From an uncultured Collinsella sp. (GTDB lineage: Bacteria > Actinomycetota > Coriobacteriia > Coriobacteriales > Coriobacteriaceae), in contig CABUNB010000003.1 of the NCBI GenBank assembly GCA_902492755.1, positions 14,120 through 78,119 on the forward strand: 64,000 nucleotides of DNA. The letters are read 5' to 3'. The notes below the pieces were generated by a model. It had not been told where the DNA came from. It saw only the letters and a program-made list of their open reading frames with translations, and made no database searches. How positions within the stretch are numbered: position 1 is the first letter of the stretch; each line of letters opens with the position of its first letter. Shown piece after piece: positions 33,823-43,995 of the stretch. Made by a program: the position numbers and the translations under genes.

Positions 33823-35559
33823 CTACTCACCTCCCTTCATCTGCGATTCCGCGATGGCGCGGTACACCTCGCAGGTTTCCATAAGTTCCTCGTGCGTGCC
33901 CAAGCCCACGACCTCGCCGTCCTTGAGCACAACGATCTGGTCGGCGTGCAGAATCGTCGAGATGCGCTGCGCGATGATAAGCACCGCGGCGTCGCGCGTC
34001 TCGTCCTGCAGCGCATGGCGCAGGGCCGCATCAGTCTTAAAGTCCAGAGCAGAAAAACTGTCGTCGAAGATATACAGGTCGGCGCGCTTCATGAGCGCAC
34101 GGGCAATGGCCAGGCGCTGGCGCTGACCACCCGAGAAGTTCGTACCGCCCTGGGCAACCGGGGTATCAAGCCCCTGCGGCTGATCGAGCACAAAGGTGCT
34201 CTGGGCAACTTGCAGCGCATGAAGCATGTCCGCCTCGGTTGCGTCCTCGTTGCCAAAGCGCAGATTGCTTGCTACGGTGCCCGAGAACAGCCATGCCTTC
34301 TGCGGCACATAGGCGATGCGCCCGCGAATCTCACCTTGCGAAAGCTCGCGCAGATCGACGCCGTCCAGGCGAATGGCGCCCCTGGTGGCATCGTGGAAGC
34401 GCAGCAGAAGCTTTGCCACCGTCGACTTGCCCGAGCCCGTCGAGCCCACAATCGCGGTCGTCTGACCGCGACGACAGGCAAAGCTCAGGTCGCACAGGGT
34501 GTCCTCATCGGCATCGTCAAAACGAAACGACATGTGATCGAACTCAGCGACCGTATCCGCATCGCCCTCGGAGGCAGGCACCCCGTCACCCAGCGTACGC
34601 TCGCCGTCCACGATGCTCGGCTCAATCTCCAACACCTGCTGTGCGCGGTTCAGACATGCGGCGGCACGCGGAAGCGTCAGCACCACCATCTGGGCCATCA
34701 TCACAAAGAACAGGATCAGAAGCGCGTACTCCAGCACCGCCGAGATGCTCGCGATCTGCATGGCGTGGGCGCCCACGCGGTTGCCGCCCACCCACAGTAC
34801 CGCCACCTCGGCGATATTCATCAGAAAGAAGGTGGAGCTGTCGAGGCCCACAAACAGATGGTTGACTTTTATGGCGTTGGCGGCGTAGTCGCTAAACACC
34901 TCGTCCAGGCGCTGTTCCTCACGACGCTCCTTGTTAAACGCACGGATGACGCGCACGCCCACGATGTTTTCGCGCAGCACCACGTTCATGCGGTCGATAA
35001 AGCTCTGCAAGCGCATAAAAATCGGAGCCGCGTTGGCAACCGTAAAGACCGCCGCAACCAGCACGATCGCAACCACGACGCCCAGAAGCATGCCCATGGC
35101 CGGATCGATGAGCCAGGCGAAGATGATGCCTGCCACCGCCAGGAACGGCACCGGCAGCACCAGCTGAATGGTCTGCAGAATCGCCTGCTGAATCACGTTG
35201 ATGTCGTTGAGCGAGCGCGTGATCATCGAACCCGTGCCAAAGCGCTCAAAGTCACTGGCAGACAGCTCGAGCGACTTGTCGTAGACGGCATTGCGGATAT
35301 CGCAGGCCACGTTGGCGGCCAGGCGCGCCGAAAGATAGCAGCCCAACACCGCGCCGCCGCTGGCCATGCCGGTCGCGATAAGCATGTAGAGACCGTTGCG
35401 CAAAATGTAGTCGACATCGCCCGTGGTGATACCGGTGTTGACCATGTTCGCCAACATCGTGGGTACCAGCAGTGTGCCAACGTTGTCGATTAGCAGCACC
35501 AACAACGTCACCGCGACAAGCCTGCGATACGGCTTCATAAACCTCATTAAGAGTCGCAC
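33823..35559 (-). CDS. Heterodimeric ABC exporter subunit with degenerate Walker B
   Basis: A 578-residue half transporter: six helices, Walker A GSTGSGKST, signature FSGGQRQRL and Walker B LYIFDDSFSALD, with Asp in place of the catalytic glutamate. It complements the partner's altered signature. The GTG at 35559 is preferred because AGGTGAGG lies 7 bases upstream; it overlaps the end of the MarR gene by 13 bases, which implies coupled translation. An ATG at 35547 is the alternative. Gene order MarR, this subunit, partner is a common multidrug or peptide exporter operon layout. Confidence 0.93.
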   Translation of the reverse strand: MRLLMRFMKPYRRLVAVTLLVLLIDNVGTLLVPTMLANMVNTGITTGDVDYILRNGLYMLIATGMASGGAVLGCYLSARLAANVACDIRNAVYDKSLELSASDFERFGTGSMITRSLNDINVIQQAILQTIQLVLPVPFLAVAGIIFAWLIDPAMGMLLGVVVAIVLVAAVFTVANAAPIFMRLQSFIDRMNVVLRENIVGVRVIRAFNKERREEQRLDEVFSDYAANAIKVNHLFVGLDSSTFFLMNIAEVAVLWVGGNRVGAHAMQIASISAVLEYALLILFFVMMAQMVVLTLPRAAACLNRAQQVLEIEPSIVDGERTLGDGVPASEGDADTVAEFDHMSFRFDDADEDTLCDLSFACRRGQTTAIVGSTGSGKSTVAKLLLRFHDATRGAIRLDGVDLRELSQGEIRGRIAYVPQKAWLFSGTVASNLRFGNEDATEADMLHALQVAQSTFVLDQPQGLDTPVAQGGTNFSGGQRQRLAIARALMKRADLYIFDDSFSALDFKTDAALRHALQDETRDAAVLIIAQRISTILHADQIVVLKDGEVVGLGTHEELMETCEVYRAIAESQMKGGE

Positions 35560-36047
35560 GACTCCCCCTCACCTTGATTCTCGGCCTGGCTCTCGGCGGC
35601 GATATGCTGCTTAAAGGCATCGCACTCATCGCCGAGCGCATGGGAAAATTTTCCGATTAGGCGCATGATTTCGCGTTGCTCACACGGCTCAAGCGCGCCA
35701 AAGGCTCGCTGCTCGGCCTTGAGTGCCGGCAGCGCATAACGCTCGGCAAACCGCATGCCCGCTTCGGTCAAACGCACAACCTTGTTCTTACGGCTGCCTT
35801 CGGCAAACTCCAACGTTGCAAAGTCCCGCGCCGTCAAGGTTTTAATGGCCGAGTTGATGGTCTGCTTGCTGTAGAACCATTCGCTCGTCAGACGGCTTAC
35901 GGCAATACTGCCGCCCGCCGTGCTGGTATCGACGAGCATCCAGTAAGCGCAGTCCGAAAGGCCGCAGGCGCGCGAGAACTCCGAATAGATATGGTCGAGT
36001 CCATTGAGCAACCGGTCGAAGTCGACCAGCATAACCGCACTATTCAT
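35547..36047 (-). CDS. MarR-family transcriptional regulator
   Basis: A 166-residue regulator. The winged helix is around residues 40-105: GGSIAVSRLTSEWFYSKQTI (recognition helix), then FATLEFAEGSRKNKVVRLTE (the wing). The C-terminus is an extended, acidic Gln/Glu tail. It heads the ABC exporter operon and overlaps the next gene by 13 bases. Two direct repeats in its own promoter suggest autoregulation. The ribosome site at 36047 is weak (GGTGGG); an ATG five codons later is possible. Confidence 0.88.
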   Translation of the reverse strand: MNSAVMLVDFDRLLNGLDHIYSEFSRACGLSDCAYWMLVDTSTAGGSIAVSRLTSEWFYSKQTINSAIKTLTARDFATLEFAEGSRKNKVVRLTEAGMRFAERYALPALKAEQRAFGALEPCEQREIMRLIGKFSHALGDECDAFKQHIAAESQAENQGEGESCDS

Positions 36048-36065
36048 CTATCCCACCATTCGATT

Positions 36066-36123
36066 GTCCGATTTTTGACCAATTTTGTGTCTCTAGATTA
36101 GTCCGAGTTTTGACTATCGTCAA
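36066..36123 (-). promoter_or_regulatory. Promoter with two candidate MarR operators
   Basis: On the minus strand TTGACG (36118-36123) and TAATCT (36095-36100) are exactly 17 bases apart. A 16-base direct repeat, GTCCGATTTTTGACCA at 36066-36081 and GTCCGAGTTTTGACTA at 36101-36116, places one copy inside the spacer and one just past the -10 box. Protein binding there would block transcription. The promoter and repeats are seen; MarR binding is inferred. Confidence 0.68.
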
Positions 36124-36164
36124 CAGGCTCTCCGCAAATGCTTGCACCTTTATGGCCTATCGGC

Positions 36165-36202
36165 AGAAAAAGACCGCCGGCGCGGGGGCGGCGCCAGCGG
36201 TC
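36165..36202 (-). terminator. Terminator of the 96-residue hypothetical gene
   Basis: GACCGCCGGCGC (36172-36183) pairs with GCGCCAGCGGTC (36191-36202) with one mismatch. The A run at 36167-36171 reads as T on the minus strand. Confidence 0.85.
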
Positions 36203-36228
36203 ACGTGAAAATCGGGTTTTATTGCCTG

Positions 36229-36519
36229 TTAGGCGGCGACGGCCTCATAGACCGTAGCGCCCGAGAAGCTGTCATGCAGGCTCTTGCCGGCAATCCACGG
36301 CAGCTCGACAACCTCGCAGACCGTGTTGACCAGCTCGGAGCAGTCAGTAAAGTGGCCCTTATCGTTGAGGGCCTCGCAATCCTGAACACGCCAATAGCCA
36401 TCGGTGTGCGTGATGTAGTACTCGTGATCGTCAATCGTCACAAAAGCGCGCGTCTTAGAACGCAGCAGCTTCAGAAATCCTTCGAAGTCGGTCTCGACGA
36501 CATCTCCAGCCTGGAACAT
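36229..36519 (-). CDS. Hypothetical 96-residue soluble protein
   Basis: I do not recognise the family. The protein is acidic and has no membrane helix or signal peptide. It starts MFQAGDVVETDFEGFLKLLR and contains an aromatic middle, DDHEYYITHTDGYWRVQ, that looks like a small beta-sheet domain. It is a real gene: AGGAGGTAA lies 4 bases before the ATG, codon use is GC-rich as in the neighbours, and a clear terminator follows. It is not in an obvious operon. The 294-base gap beyond its start is AT-richer and probably holds its promoter and that of the divergent nitroreductase; I see no strong match to either. Confidence 0.72.
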   Translation of the reverse strand: MFQAGDVVETDFEGFLKLLRSKTRAFVTIDDHEYYITHTDGYWRVQDCEALNDKGHFTDCSELVNTVCEVVELPWIAGKSLHDSFSGATVYEAVAA

Positions 36520-36813
36520 GATGTTACCTCCTGGCCCGGCGCCACCACGGCGCATTGATAAACGTTGGTACTCCTTTAGTAAAACCTTTATCAGAGGTTA
36601 TGCGTTCGTCATTTAGGCAAGTGGTAAAAAACCGCAGGGTAGACGGGATAAAACGTTTAACCATCCCATTTGTTTGTCACATTCTGAAGGCACTTTTATG
36701 CAAACCTACTTTCCCAATTGGAATCTATCCTTTTGGCCGGACAATTGACCGTCTATCGTTTGAGCCCGACGGGTATGAACGGGGCATCTGCAACGCCACT
36801 ACAAGGAGACACC

Positions 36814-37335
36814 ATGGAGACTATCGAAGCGCTCATCCACCGCCGCAGCTGCCGCAAATACAGCGATCGTCCCGTCGAGGCCGAAAAGCTTGCACGTATT
36901 ATCGAAGCCGGCCAATATGCACCGAGCGGCATGGGCCGCCAGCCGGTGACGTTTGTCGCCGTCACCGACCCCGCGACCGTCGAGCGTCTCTCACAGCTCA
37001 ACGCCCAGGTCATGGGCGGCAACAGTGACCCCTTCTATGGCGCCAAGACCGTTGTGGTGGTGCTGGTCGACCGCAGCGTGCCCACGCATCTGGAAGACGG
37101 CTCGCTCGCCATGGGCAACTTGCTCAACGCCGCCTATGCACTGGGTGTCGATTCGTGCTGGATTCACCGCGCGCATGAGGTCTTTGACTCGCCCGAGGGC
37201 CTGGAGCTGCTGGCCAGCTGGGGCCTGCCCGCCGACGGCAGCCTGCGCGGTGTCGGTCACTGCATCCTGGGCTATGCCGATGACGCGCTACCCGAGGCAA
37301 AGCCGCGCCGCGACAACATCATCTACGTAAGGTAA
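36814..37335 (+). CDS. Small nitroreductase-family protein
   Basis: A 173-residue flavoprotein, the short form of the fold. ALIHRRSCRKYSDRPV opens the FMN-binding site, and YAPSGMGRQPVTFVAV and ALGVDSCWIHRAHEVF complete it. It probably reduces nitro or quinone compounds with NAD(P)H; the substrate is unknown. The ATG at 36814 follows AAGGAGA at 6 bases; the ORF start at 36718 has no ribosome site. It is transcribed alone, and a palindromic element follows its stop by 16 bases. Confidence 0.9.
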   Translation: METIEALIHRRSCRKYSDRPVEAEKLARIIEAGQYAPSGMGRQPVTFVAVTDPATVERLSQLNAQVMGGNSDPFYGAKTVVVVLVDRSVPTHLEDGSLAMGNLLNAAYALGVDSCWIHRAHEVFDSPEGLELLASWGLPADGSLRGVGHCILGYADDALPEAKPRRDNIIYVR

Positions 37336-37351
37336 CCCGGGAGCGTCAGCG

Positions 37352-37390
37352 GGGGTGGCTAATTTGGGACGGGGCTATTTTAGCTACCCC
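37352..37390. repeat. Palindromic element, AATTTGGGACGGGGCT family, copy 2
   Basis: GGGGTGGCTAA (37352-37362) and TTAGCTACCCC (37380-37390) flank TTTGGGACGGGGCTATT. The centre matches 24826-24840. It lies between convergent genes. Confidence 0.72.
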
Positions 37391-37399
37391 ACTCGCAAC

Positions 37400-37975
37400 T
37401 TATATTGACGTCGCCGTTGTCGTCGTTTCGTTCGTGTGGGTCGTTTCGGCGCCGTCGCCTTGTTCGCCGTCGTCCTTTTGAGCGTCGGCGATGGTGGAGG
37501 CTGCCGCAACGATACCACGCTGGGGCGCGACGCCCGTCTGGGTCTGAGCGCCCTCGACAATTTCTGTGCCTGCATGCGCGAGCTCAGGCGATTTAAACAT
37601 CGCGTCCAAGTTGGCACCGCCACCGGCGTAGCCAAGCGCAGCGAGTGCGATGACGATCACTGCAACGACGACCGCGATCGGAACATAACGATGCCAACCA
37701 GCCGGATTGAGTCCGCTGCGACGAGCCGCCCCGCGGCTGATGTAACCGAGCGTGCCGTCGTGCTTGAGCTTTGAGCCCACCACGCGCTTGCGGCCCCACA
37801 ACGAGGACTCTGCCTGCATGGCCAAGCGGGCGCTTGCCGAAGGATAGCCGTATTTAGTGCGTTTGAACGAGCCATCAAACCCCGAGGCGCGTTTGCCCCA
37901 CGTCACCGATGTTGTGCGTCGGTTGACCGGCGCGGCACTCCGCCTTCTGCGGCTCGGTTTTGAAGTCTCAGCCAT
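37400..37975 (-). CDS. Hypothetical single-pass membrane protein
   Basis: A 191-residue protein of no family I recognise. The first 90 residues are basic (SKPSRRRRSAAPVNRRTTSV), with repeated Lys/Arg and no signal peptide. One membrane helix follows at about residues 98-120 (PIAVVVAVIVIALAALGYAG), then a 70-residue Thr/Ala/Glu-rich tail that looks disordered. The topology is probably basic end inside, tail outside. The ATG at 37975 has a GAGGG site at short spacing. It could be an envelope or division accessory protein; this is a guess from composition only. Confidence 0.65.
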   Translation of the reverse strand: MAETSKPSRRRRSAAPVNRRTTSVTWGKRASGFDGSFKRTKYGYPSASARLAMQAESSLWGRKRVVGSKLKHDGTLGYISRGAARRSGLNPAGWHRYVPIAVVVAVIVIALAALGYAGGGANLDAMFKSPELAHAGTEIVEGAQTQTGVAPQRGIVAAASTIADAQKDDGEQGDGAETTHTNETTTTATSI

Positions 37976-38059
37976 ATGCCCTCGCACGCCGTAACCGAAT
38001 CGAAACAATAACGCTTTGGACTGTAGCACACGCGTCGCGCGCGGTCACGGGCGCCTCGC

Positions 38060-39277
38060 TCAACGGTCATCGTCCTTCAGTAAGCGCCACAGCGTTGTTC
38101 GGCTTATGCCCAGCACCTCCGCCGCACGGGTTCGGTTGCCGTGGAGATGGTCTACAACCAGATGCGCGATATCTCGCTCGGTATCGATCAACGGTCGCAG
38201 GATATACAGGTCGCTTTCGAGTGTCGGGGCGCCAAAGGTTGCGGTCTTAATCACGTCCTCTTGGGCGAGCACTTCCTCCGCCACAGCGCGATCCACCGTG
38301 CCCGCCCCCACCAATATATACAGTCGTTCCGAGACCTCGCGGAGCTGCAGATAATTGCGCGGCCAGCGGTAAGCATCGAGCGCCTTCGTCGCCGCGGCAG
38401 ACAGCGTGGGCGCTGCCGTCCCAAATGCATCAGCGAGATATTCCAAATACCGCGCAACCTTCGTCGACGCGGCTCCCTGCTCGGCGATTGCCGGTGCCAC
38501 GCCCACCGCACAGGCGAAGCGCTCGGTCACAAAGGCGGCTTGATCACTTTCGCTGCCACCCGGCATGTCATTCGCCGTCAGCACCACATGACAGCGCGTC
38601 GCCAACGCGGTGTCGGCCATCGTGGAAACGAGCTCGCGGAGGCGCTGGGGGCCAACCGCATTCCAGCCCGCAATGCAAAGTGTCAGCCCCGTTTGGAACA
38701 GCGGCGATTCGGCGCTTTTGAGCATGTGGCGCCAGCCGCGATCGGTGAGCTCATCGAGCGCAACGGCAACAAAGGGTTGATCGGCAAAAGGACCGTCCAG
38801 ATAGAGGCGCTTGGCGATCTCGACCTGACCCGCGCCCAGCTCGCCCTCGAGCATAAGGGGCACACCGCGCGCGTAGCTCTCGGCGACCGGCGCAGCCACC
38901 GAGGCCGCCCCCTCAACGATGCCGTACGCGCTCGATTCGTAGCGAGCCTCAACTTCGTCGGCGTTGAGCCACTCGATGCCCGCATGTGCCGCGGCGCCGC
39001 GCACCTCGCGGACCACGACGACCCAAAGGCCCCCGCCCTCTTTGTCGGTGGGGCGAACGGTCAGGCTCAGGCGCGTACCCGCACGTCCCATAACCAGGCG
39101 CGCGCCGTCTCCTATACGGTCGAGGCGCTCAGCGACAAAAGCCGCCACACCCCGCTCAAGCGCCGCGTCATTCATGGTCGAAATCGCGACGTCCCCACGC
39201 GCATCGATTGCCAATGCCGAGGCCCCGGCAGCAGCCAGGGCCTCGGTCAAGATGTTCAGCTTGGCATCGCTATTCAT
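38060..39277 (-). CDS. Fis-type regulator with degenerate sigma-54-activator-like domain
   Basis: A 405-residue protein. The last 40 residues are a Fis helix-turn-helix (HLHGNRTRAAEVLGISRTTLWRLLKDD). The centre aligns with the AAA+ domain of sigma-54 activators but lacks its machinery. The Walker A position reads GELGAGQVE where GExGxGKE is expected, and no GAFTGA loop is visible. The N-terminal 130 residues may be a sensor (PAS-like) domain. It therefore cannot work as an ATP-driven sigma-54 activator and is more likely a DNA-binding regulator using the fold as a scaffold. The ATG at 39277 has AGGGG. Neighbours give no target. Confidence 0.72.
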   Translation of the reverse strand: MNSDAKLNILTEALAAAGASALAIDARGDVAISTMNDAALERGVAAFVAERLDRIGDGARLVMGRAGTRLSLTVRPTDKEGGGLWVVVVREVRGAAAHAGIEWLNADEVEARYESSAYGIVEGAASVAAPVAESYARGVPLMLEGELGAGQVEIAKRLYLDGPFADQPFVAVALDELTDRGWRHMLKSAESPLFQTGLTLCIAGWNAVGPQRLRELVSTMADTALATRCHVVLTANDMPGGSESDQAAFVTERFACAVGVAPAIAEQGAASTKVARYLEYLADAFGTAAPTLSAAATKALDAYRWPRNYLQLREVSERLYILVGAGTVDRAVAEEVLAQEDVIKTATFGAPTLESDLYILRPLIDTERDIAHLVVDHLHGNRTRAAEVLGISRTTLWRLLKDDDR

Positions 39278-39543
39278 GATTTGCCCCTGTCCGCGGCGAC
39301 ATGCAGCCGCCGACGGTCGCACGACCGAGTGTTTCAAAATTGAACGATATTGCTCACCAAACACTATAGGGCAGAAAGCGCCGTCCTGCGAGTATAGGTG
39401 TTGCCCCGCATCGCCATCCTGGCGGGGCGATAAGAGCTCTTCGGGACTTATAAACCTGCGGACAAGCCATACCCGCAAGAGCTCCTATCGCTCCACCGCA
39501 AGCTTGCGCCCACCAGCAACCAGCACGCAAATAAGCTACTCCT

Positions 39544-40578
39544 CTACCAGATTCCCAGCACGTGCTGCATTCCCAAACTCATGCACGCAATGCCAATCCA
39601 GCAGCAAAAGCCCAGCGCGATGGGCTTGCCGCCCTTTTTGACCAGCTCGACGATATCGGTATTAAAGCCAATAGCCGCCATGGCCATCACAATAAAGAAC
39701 TTCGACAGCTCCTTGATGGGCGCCGTGATGGACACGGGAAGCTGAAACACCGTGGTGATCACGCTCGCCAGCACAAAGAACAGCACAAACATGGGAAACG
39801 CGCGTTTAAGCGAGAACGTGCTTTTGGCGTCGCCGCCGGCCTTGCGCGCCAGATGCATCTGCCAGCACGCAAGGACCAACGTGATGGGAATAATGGCCAG
39901 TGTCCTGGTGAGCTTGACCACCGTGGCGCTCTCGAGCACATTGGCGCCGGGATGCATGCTGTCCCAAGCGCTCGCCGCAGCCGTTACCGACGAGGTGTCG
40001 TTGATGGCGGTGCCGGCAAACAGGCCAAAGCCCTCGTTGGTCAGCCCGAGCATGCCGCCGAGCGTCGGAAACACGAGCGCCGCGATAACGTTAAACAGGA
40101 AGATGACCGAAATGGCCTGGGCAATCTCGCGATCGTCGGCATCGATGACGGGCGCGGTCGCAGCGATGGCCGAACCGCCGCAAATCGACGAACCCACACC
40201 TACAAGCGTCGCGATCTTGCCCGGCACGTTCATAACGCGGCAGAGCACAAAGGCGATGACAAGCGAGGTCGAGATCGTCGCCACGATAATCGGCAGCGAC
40301 TGGGCGCCCTTGGACAGAATCTGGGAGAGGTTCATGCCAAAGCCAAGCAGGATAACCGCGTACTGCAAGACTTTTTTGGACGTATAGGTGACGCCGGCGG
40401 CGAGCTGTTCGCGACGATTCTTGGGAAAGACGAGCGCCAGGACCATGCCAAAGAGGATGGCGAATACCGGACCGCCGACCACCTCAACCTGTTTGCCGAG
40501 CAACGTCGCGGGAATGGCGATGATCAGGCAGAACAAGACGCCTTTCCAGCGCTCGCGTACGATATTTGCCAGTTGCAT
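39544..40578 (-). CDS. YeiH-family putative sulfate exporter (UPF0324)
   Basis: A 344-residue membrane protein with about ten helices. Family motifs include GGPVFAILFGMVLAL, LLGFGMNLSQIL, GVGSSICGGSAIAA and the conserved FAGTAINDTSSVTAA. E. coli YeiH and relatives are annotated as sulfate or sulfonate-derived anion exporters and are often controlled by adjacent LysR or GntR regulators. The ATG at 40578 has AAGGAA. A GntR gene is divergent across a 163-base gap and is the likely regulator. Confidence 0.9.
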   Translation of the reverse strand: MQLANIVRERWKGVLFCLIIAIPATLLGKQVEVVGGPVFAILFGMVLALVFPKNRREQLAAGVTYTSKKVLQYAVILLGFGMNLSQILSKGAQSLPIIVATISTSLVIAFVLCRVMNVPGKIATLVGVGSSICGGSAIAATAPVIDADDREIAQAISVIFLFNVIAALVFPTLGGMLGLTNEGFGLFAGTAINDTSSVTAAASAWDSMHPGANVLESATVVKLTRTLAIIPITLVLACWQMHLARKAGGDAKSTFSLKRAFPMFVLFFVLASVITTVFQLPVSITAPIKELSKFFIVMAMAAIGFNTDIVELVKKGGKPIALGFCCWIGIACMSLGMQHVLGIW

Positions 40579-40741
40579 ATGGGATTCCTTCTTTCTATTT
40601 CACGTTTGCGACGGCTTATGATACGGCAACATTGAGCGCAGCCTTGCGCAAACACAGACTAAGATGCCGCAATAGTTCTCAGGCAACAGCCGAATTACCC
40701 ACCGCGGAGAGCTGATTCGCGGCATAATTAACAACTGACAT

Positions 40742-41473
40742 ATGAGTTTGATAGAACAGTTGCGAGGCGCTATGGAAGAATCGATGCACGTCGGCGAGCA
40801 GGAAACGAGCCTACAGGACCAGTCCTACCACACCATTCGACGCAAAATCGTCTACCTGGACTACAAGCCGGGCGAAAAGCTGGGCGTCAAGCAACTTTGC
40901 GACGACCTGGATATGGGGCGCACCCCTGTGCGCGAGGCTTTGGTTCGCTTGGCGCAGGAAGGCCTGGTGCGCACCGTGCCCCAGAGCGGCACCTACGTCT
41001 CACCCATCAACCTCACCCTTGCCGAGAGTGCCTGCTACATCCGCGAGCATCTGGAAAAGCAGGTGATTGTGGAGTGCTGTGCGCGCGCCACGTCGGCCGG
41101 CATCGAGCAGCTCGACCGCGCCATCGCGCTGCAGGAAAAGGCCATGGCCGAAGAGGATCGCATCGGCTTCTTTTTGAGCGACAACCTCATGCATCACATG
41201 ATTTTTAGCATCGCATGTCGCAGCACCGTGTGGTCGTGGCTCGAAGAGACCAATGCCGACCTGGAGCGCTTCCGCTGGCTGCGCGCCGCCACGCAGGTTC
41301 TCGACAATCAGGACATCGTGAACGAGCACAAGCAGATTCGCCGCGCTATCGCCGGTCGCGACCCCATCGAAGCGAGCTTTTTGGTTAGCAAGCACCTGCA
41401 TATGATGTTCCGCAACCAGACCGAGGTTCTGGACCAGTTCCCCGAGTACTTCGAGACCAGCAAGCTCCGCTAA
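40742..41473 (+). CDS. GntR-family regulator, FadR/FCD subgroup
   Basis: A 243-residue regulator. The GntR winged helix is near residues 25-95 (SYHTIRRKIVYLDYKPGEKL, then GRTPVREALVRLAQEGLV), followed by an all-helical FCD ligand domain with metal-binding histidines (NLMHHMIF, SKHLHMMF). FCD proteins sense small organic acids. It is divergent from the YeiH transporter. The ATG at 40742 has no ribosome site, but a CATAAT box about 15 bases upstream would make a near-leaderless mRNA; an ATG at 40772 after GAGG is the alternative start. A palindromic element overlaps its stop codon. Confidence 0.88.
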   Translation: MSLIEQLRGAMEESMHVGEQETSLQDQSYHTIRRKIVYLDYKPGEKLGVKQLCDDLDMGRTPVREALVRLAQEGLVRTVPQSGTYVSPINLTLAESACYIREHLEKQVIVECCARATSAGIEQLDRAIALQEKAMAEEDRIGFFLSDNLMHHMIFSIACRSTVWSWLEETNADLERFRWLRAATQVLDNQDIVNEHKQIRRAIAGRDPIEASFLVSKHLHMMFRNQTEVLDQFPEYFETSKLR

Positions 41474-41515
41474 CCTGCCAAAAAGGGACAGGTTCATTTT
41501 GGCAGGTTTTATCTG
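41472..41515. repeat. GGGACAG-loop hairpin, CTGCCAAAA family, copy 1
   Basis: Perfect 12-bp arms AACCTGCCAAAA (41472-41483) and 41497-41508 around AGGGACAGGTTCA, followed by TTATCTGG. It shares its sequence with 43880-43931 and 46993-47044 and overlaps the GntR stop codon. Confidence 0.85.
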
Positions 41516-41530
41516 GTCAAATGCAAAAAA

Positions 41531-41562
41531 GGCCCGGCTCCGTCTTGATGCGGAGCCGGGCC
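41531..41562. terminator. Bidirectional terminator between the gntR-type gene and glmS
   Basis: A perfect 12-bp stem GGCCCGGCTCCG (41531-41542) with 41551-41562. The A run at 41525-41530 reads as T for glmS. Confidence 0.9.
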
Positions 41563-41589
41563 TTAGTCGCTAGGACGGCGGAATATTAG

Positions 41590-43437
<1,848 letters not shown>

Positions 43438-43592
43438 AGGATAAATCCCTTCGTTCGCGTGACTGCAAGACGTCCACGCACAGGGGGCGCTGAGACGTAC
43501 GACGTTCGAGTATTGTACTCACGCAAACGCAAGCTGATATACCAGAAGTGGTATCTCAACTTAGATACCACCCGATGCACACACGTCCAGCT

Positions 43593-43641
43593 GGTCCAAA
43601 CCACCACAATGGGGACAGGCACCTTTGTGGTGGTTTGGACC
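43593..43641. repeat. GGGACAG-loop hairpin, ACCACCACAAAGG family, copy 2
   Basis: Perfect 17-bp arms (GGTCCAAACCACCACAA at 43593-43609, complement 43625-43641) around TGGGGACAGGCACCT. The outer GGTCCAA is specific to this copy. Confidence 0.87.
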
Positions 43642-43666
43642 GGGGCGGCGCTCTGTCCCGGCGAAA

Positions 43667-43725
43667 GACCTCGATCTGTAACATTTGGGACTCCGGAAGC
43701 CGGCTTAGCGTTACAGATCGAGACA
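43667..43725. repeat. CTCGATCTGTAAC palindrome, copy 1
   Basis: CTCGATCTGTAAC (43670-43682) and GTTACAGATCGAG (43710-43722) are perfect complements around a 27-base centre. The neighbouring copy at 43749-43805 has the same arms. Confidence 0.82.
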
Positions 43726-43748
43726 TTGCGGTTCGGCCCCCGCACTAT

Positions 43749-43805
43749 GTCTCGATCTGTAACAGGTAGAGCCGGTTTTGCCGTCCAGGTGTTACAGATC
43801 GAGAC
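43749..43805. repeat. CTCGATCTGTAAC palindrome, copy 2
   Basis: Perfect 15-bp arms GTCTCGATCTGTAAC (43749-43763) and 43791-43805. The centre differs from copy 1, although both contain GCCGG. Confidence 0.82.
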
Positions 43806-43828
43806 AATTGAAGGCCCAGGCAGCTCAA

Positions 43829-43863
43829 ACCACCACAAAGGTGCCTGTCCCCTTCGTGGTGGT
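43829..43863. repeat. GGGACAG-loop hairpin, ACCACCACAAAGG family, copy 3
   Basis: ACCACCACAAAGG (43829-43841) pairs with CCTTCGTGGTGGT (43851-43863) with one mismatch. The loop GTGCCTGTC is the reverse orientation of the other copies. Confidence 0.82.
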
Positions 43864-43879
43864 CGCGCTGGCAACGGCG

Positions 43880-43931
43880 TTTCCCCAGATAAAACCTGCC
43901 AAAATAAACCTGTCCCTAATTGGCAGGTTTT
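43880..43931. repeat. GGGACAG-loop hairpin, CTGCCAAAA family, copy 2
   Basis: AAAACCTGCCA (43891-43901) and TGGCAGGTTTT (43921-43931) flank AAATAAACCTGTCCCTAAT. The stretch 43880-43917 matches the complement of 47002-47044 with a single difference. Confidence 0.85.
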
Positions 43932-43995
43932 GACACCCTGGGGGCGGGCGATGCTACAATCTGGCTTGTACTTGAAACGCATCAAAGGGGCCGCT

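Noticed and set aside
43438..43560. A glmS ribozyme or riboswitch in the glmS leader.
   Set aside because: No glmS ribozyme core or P1/P2 pairing could be seen in the leader.
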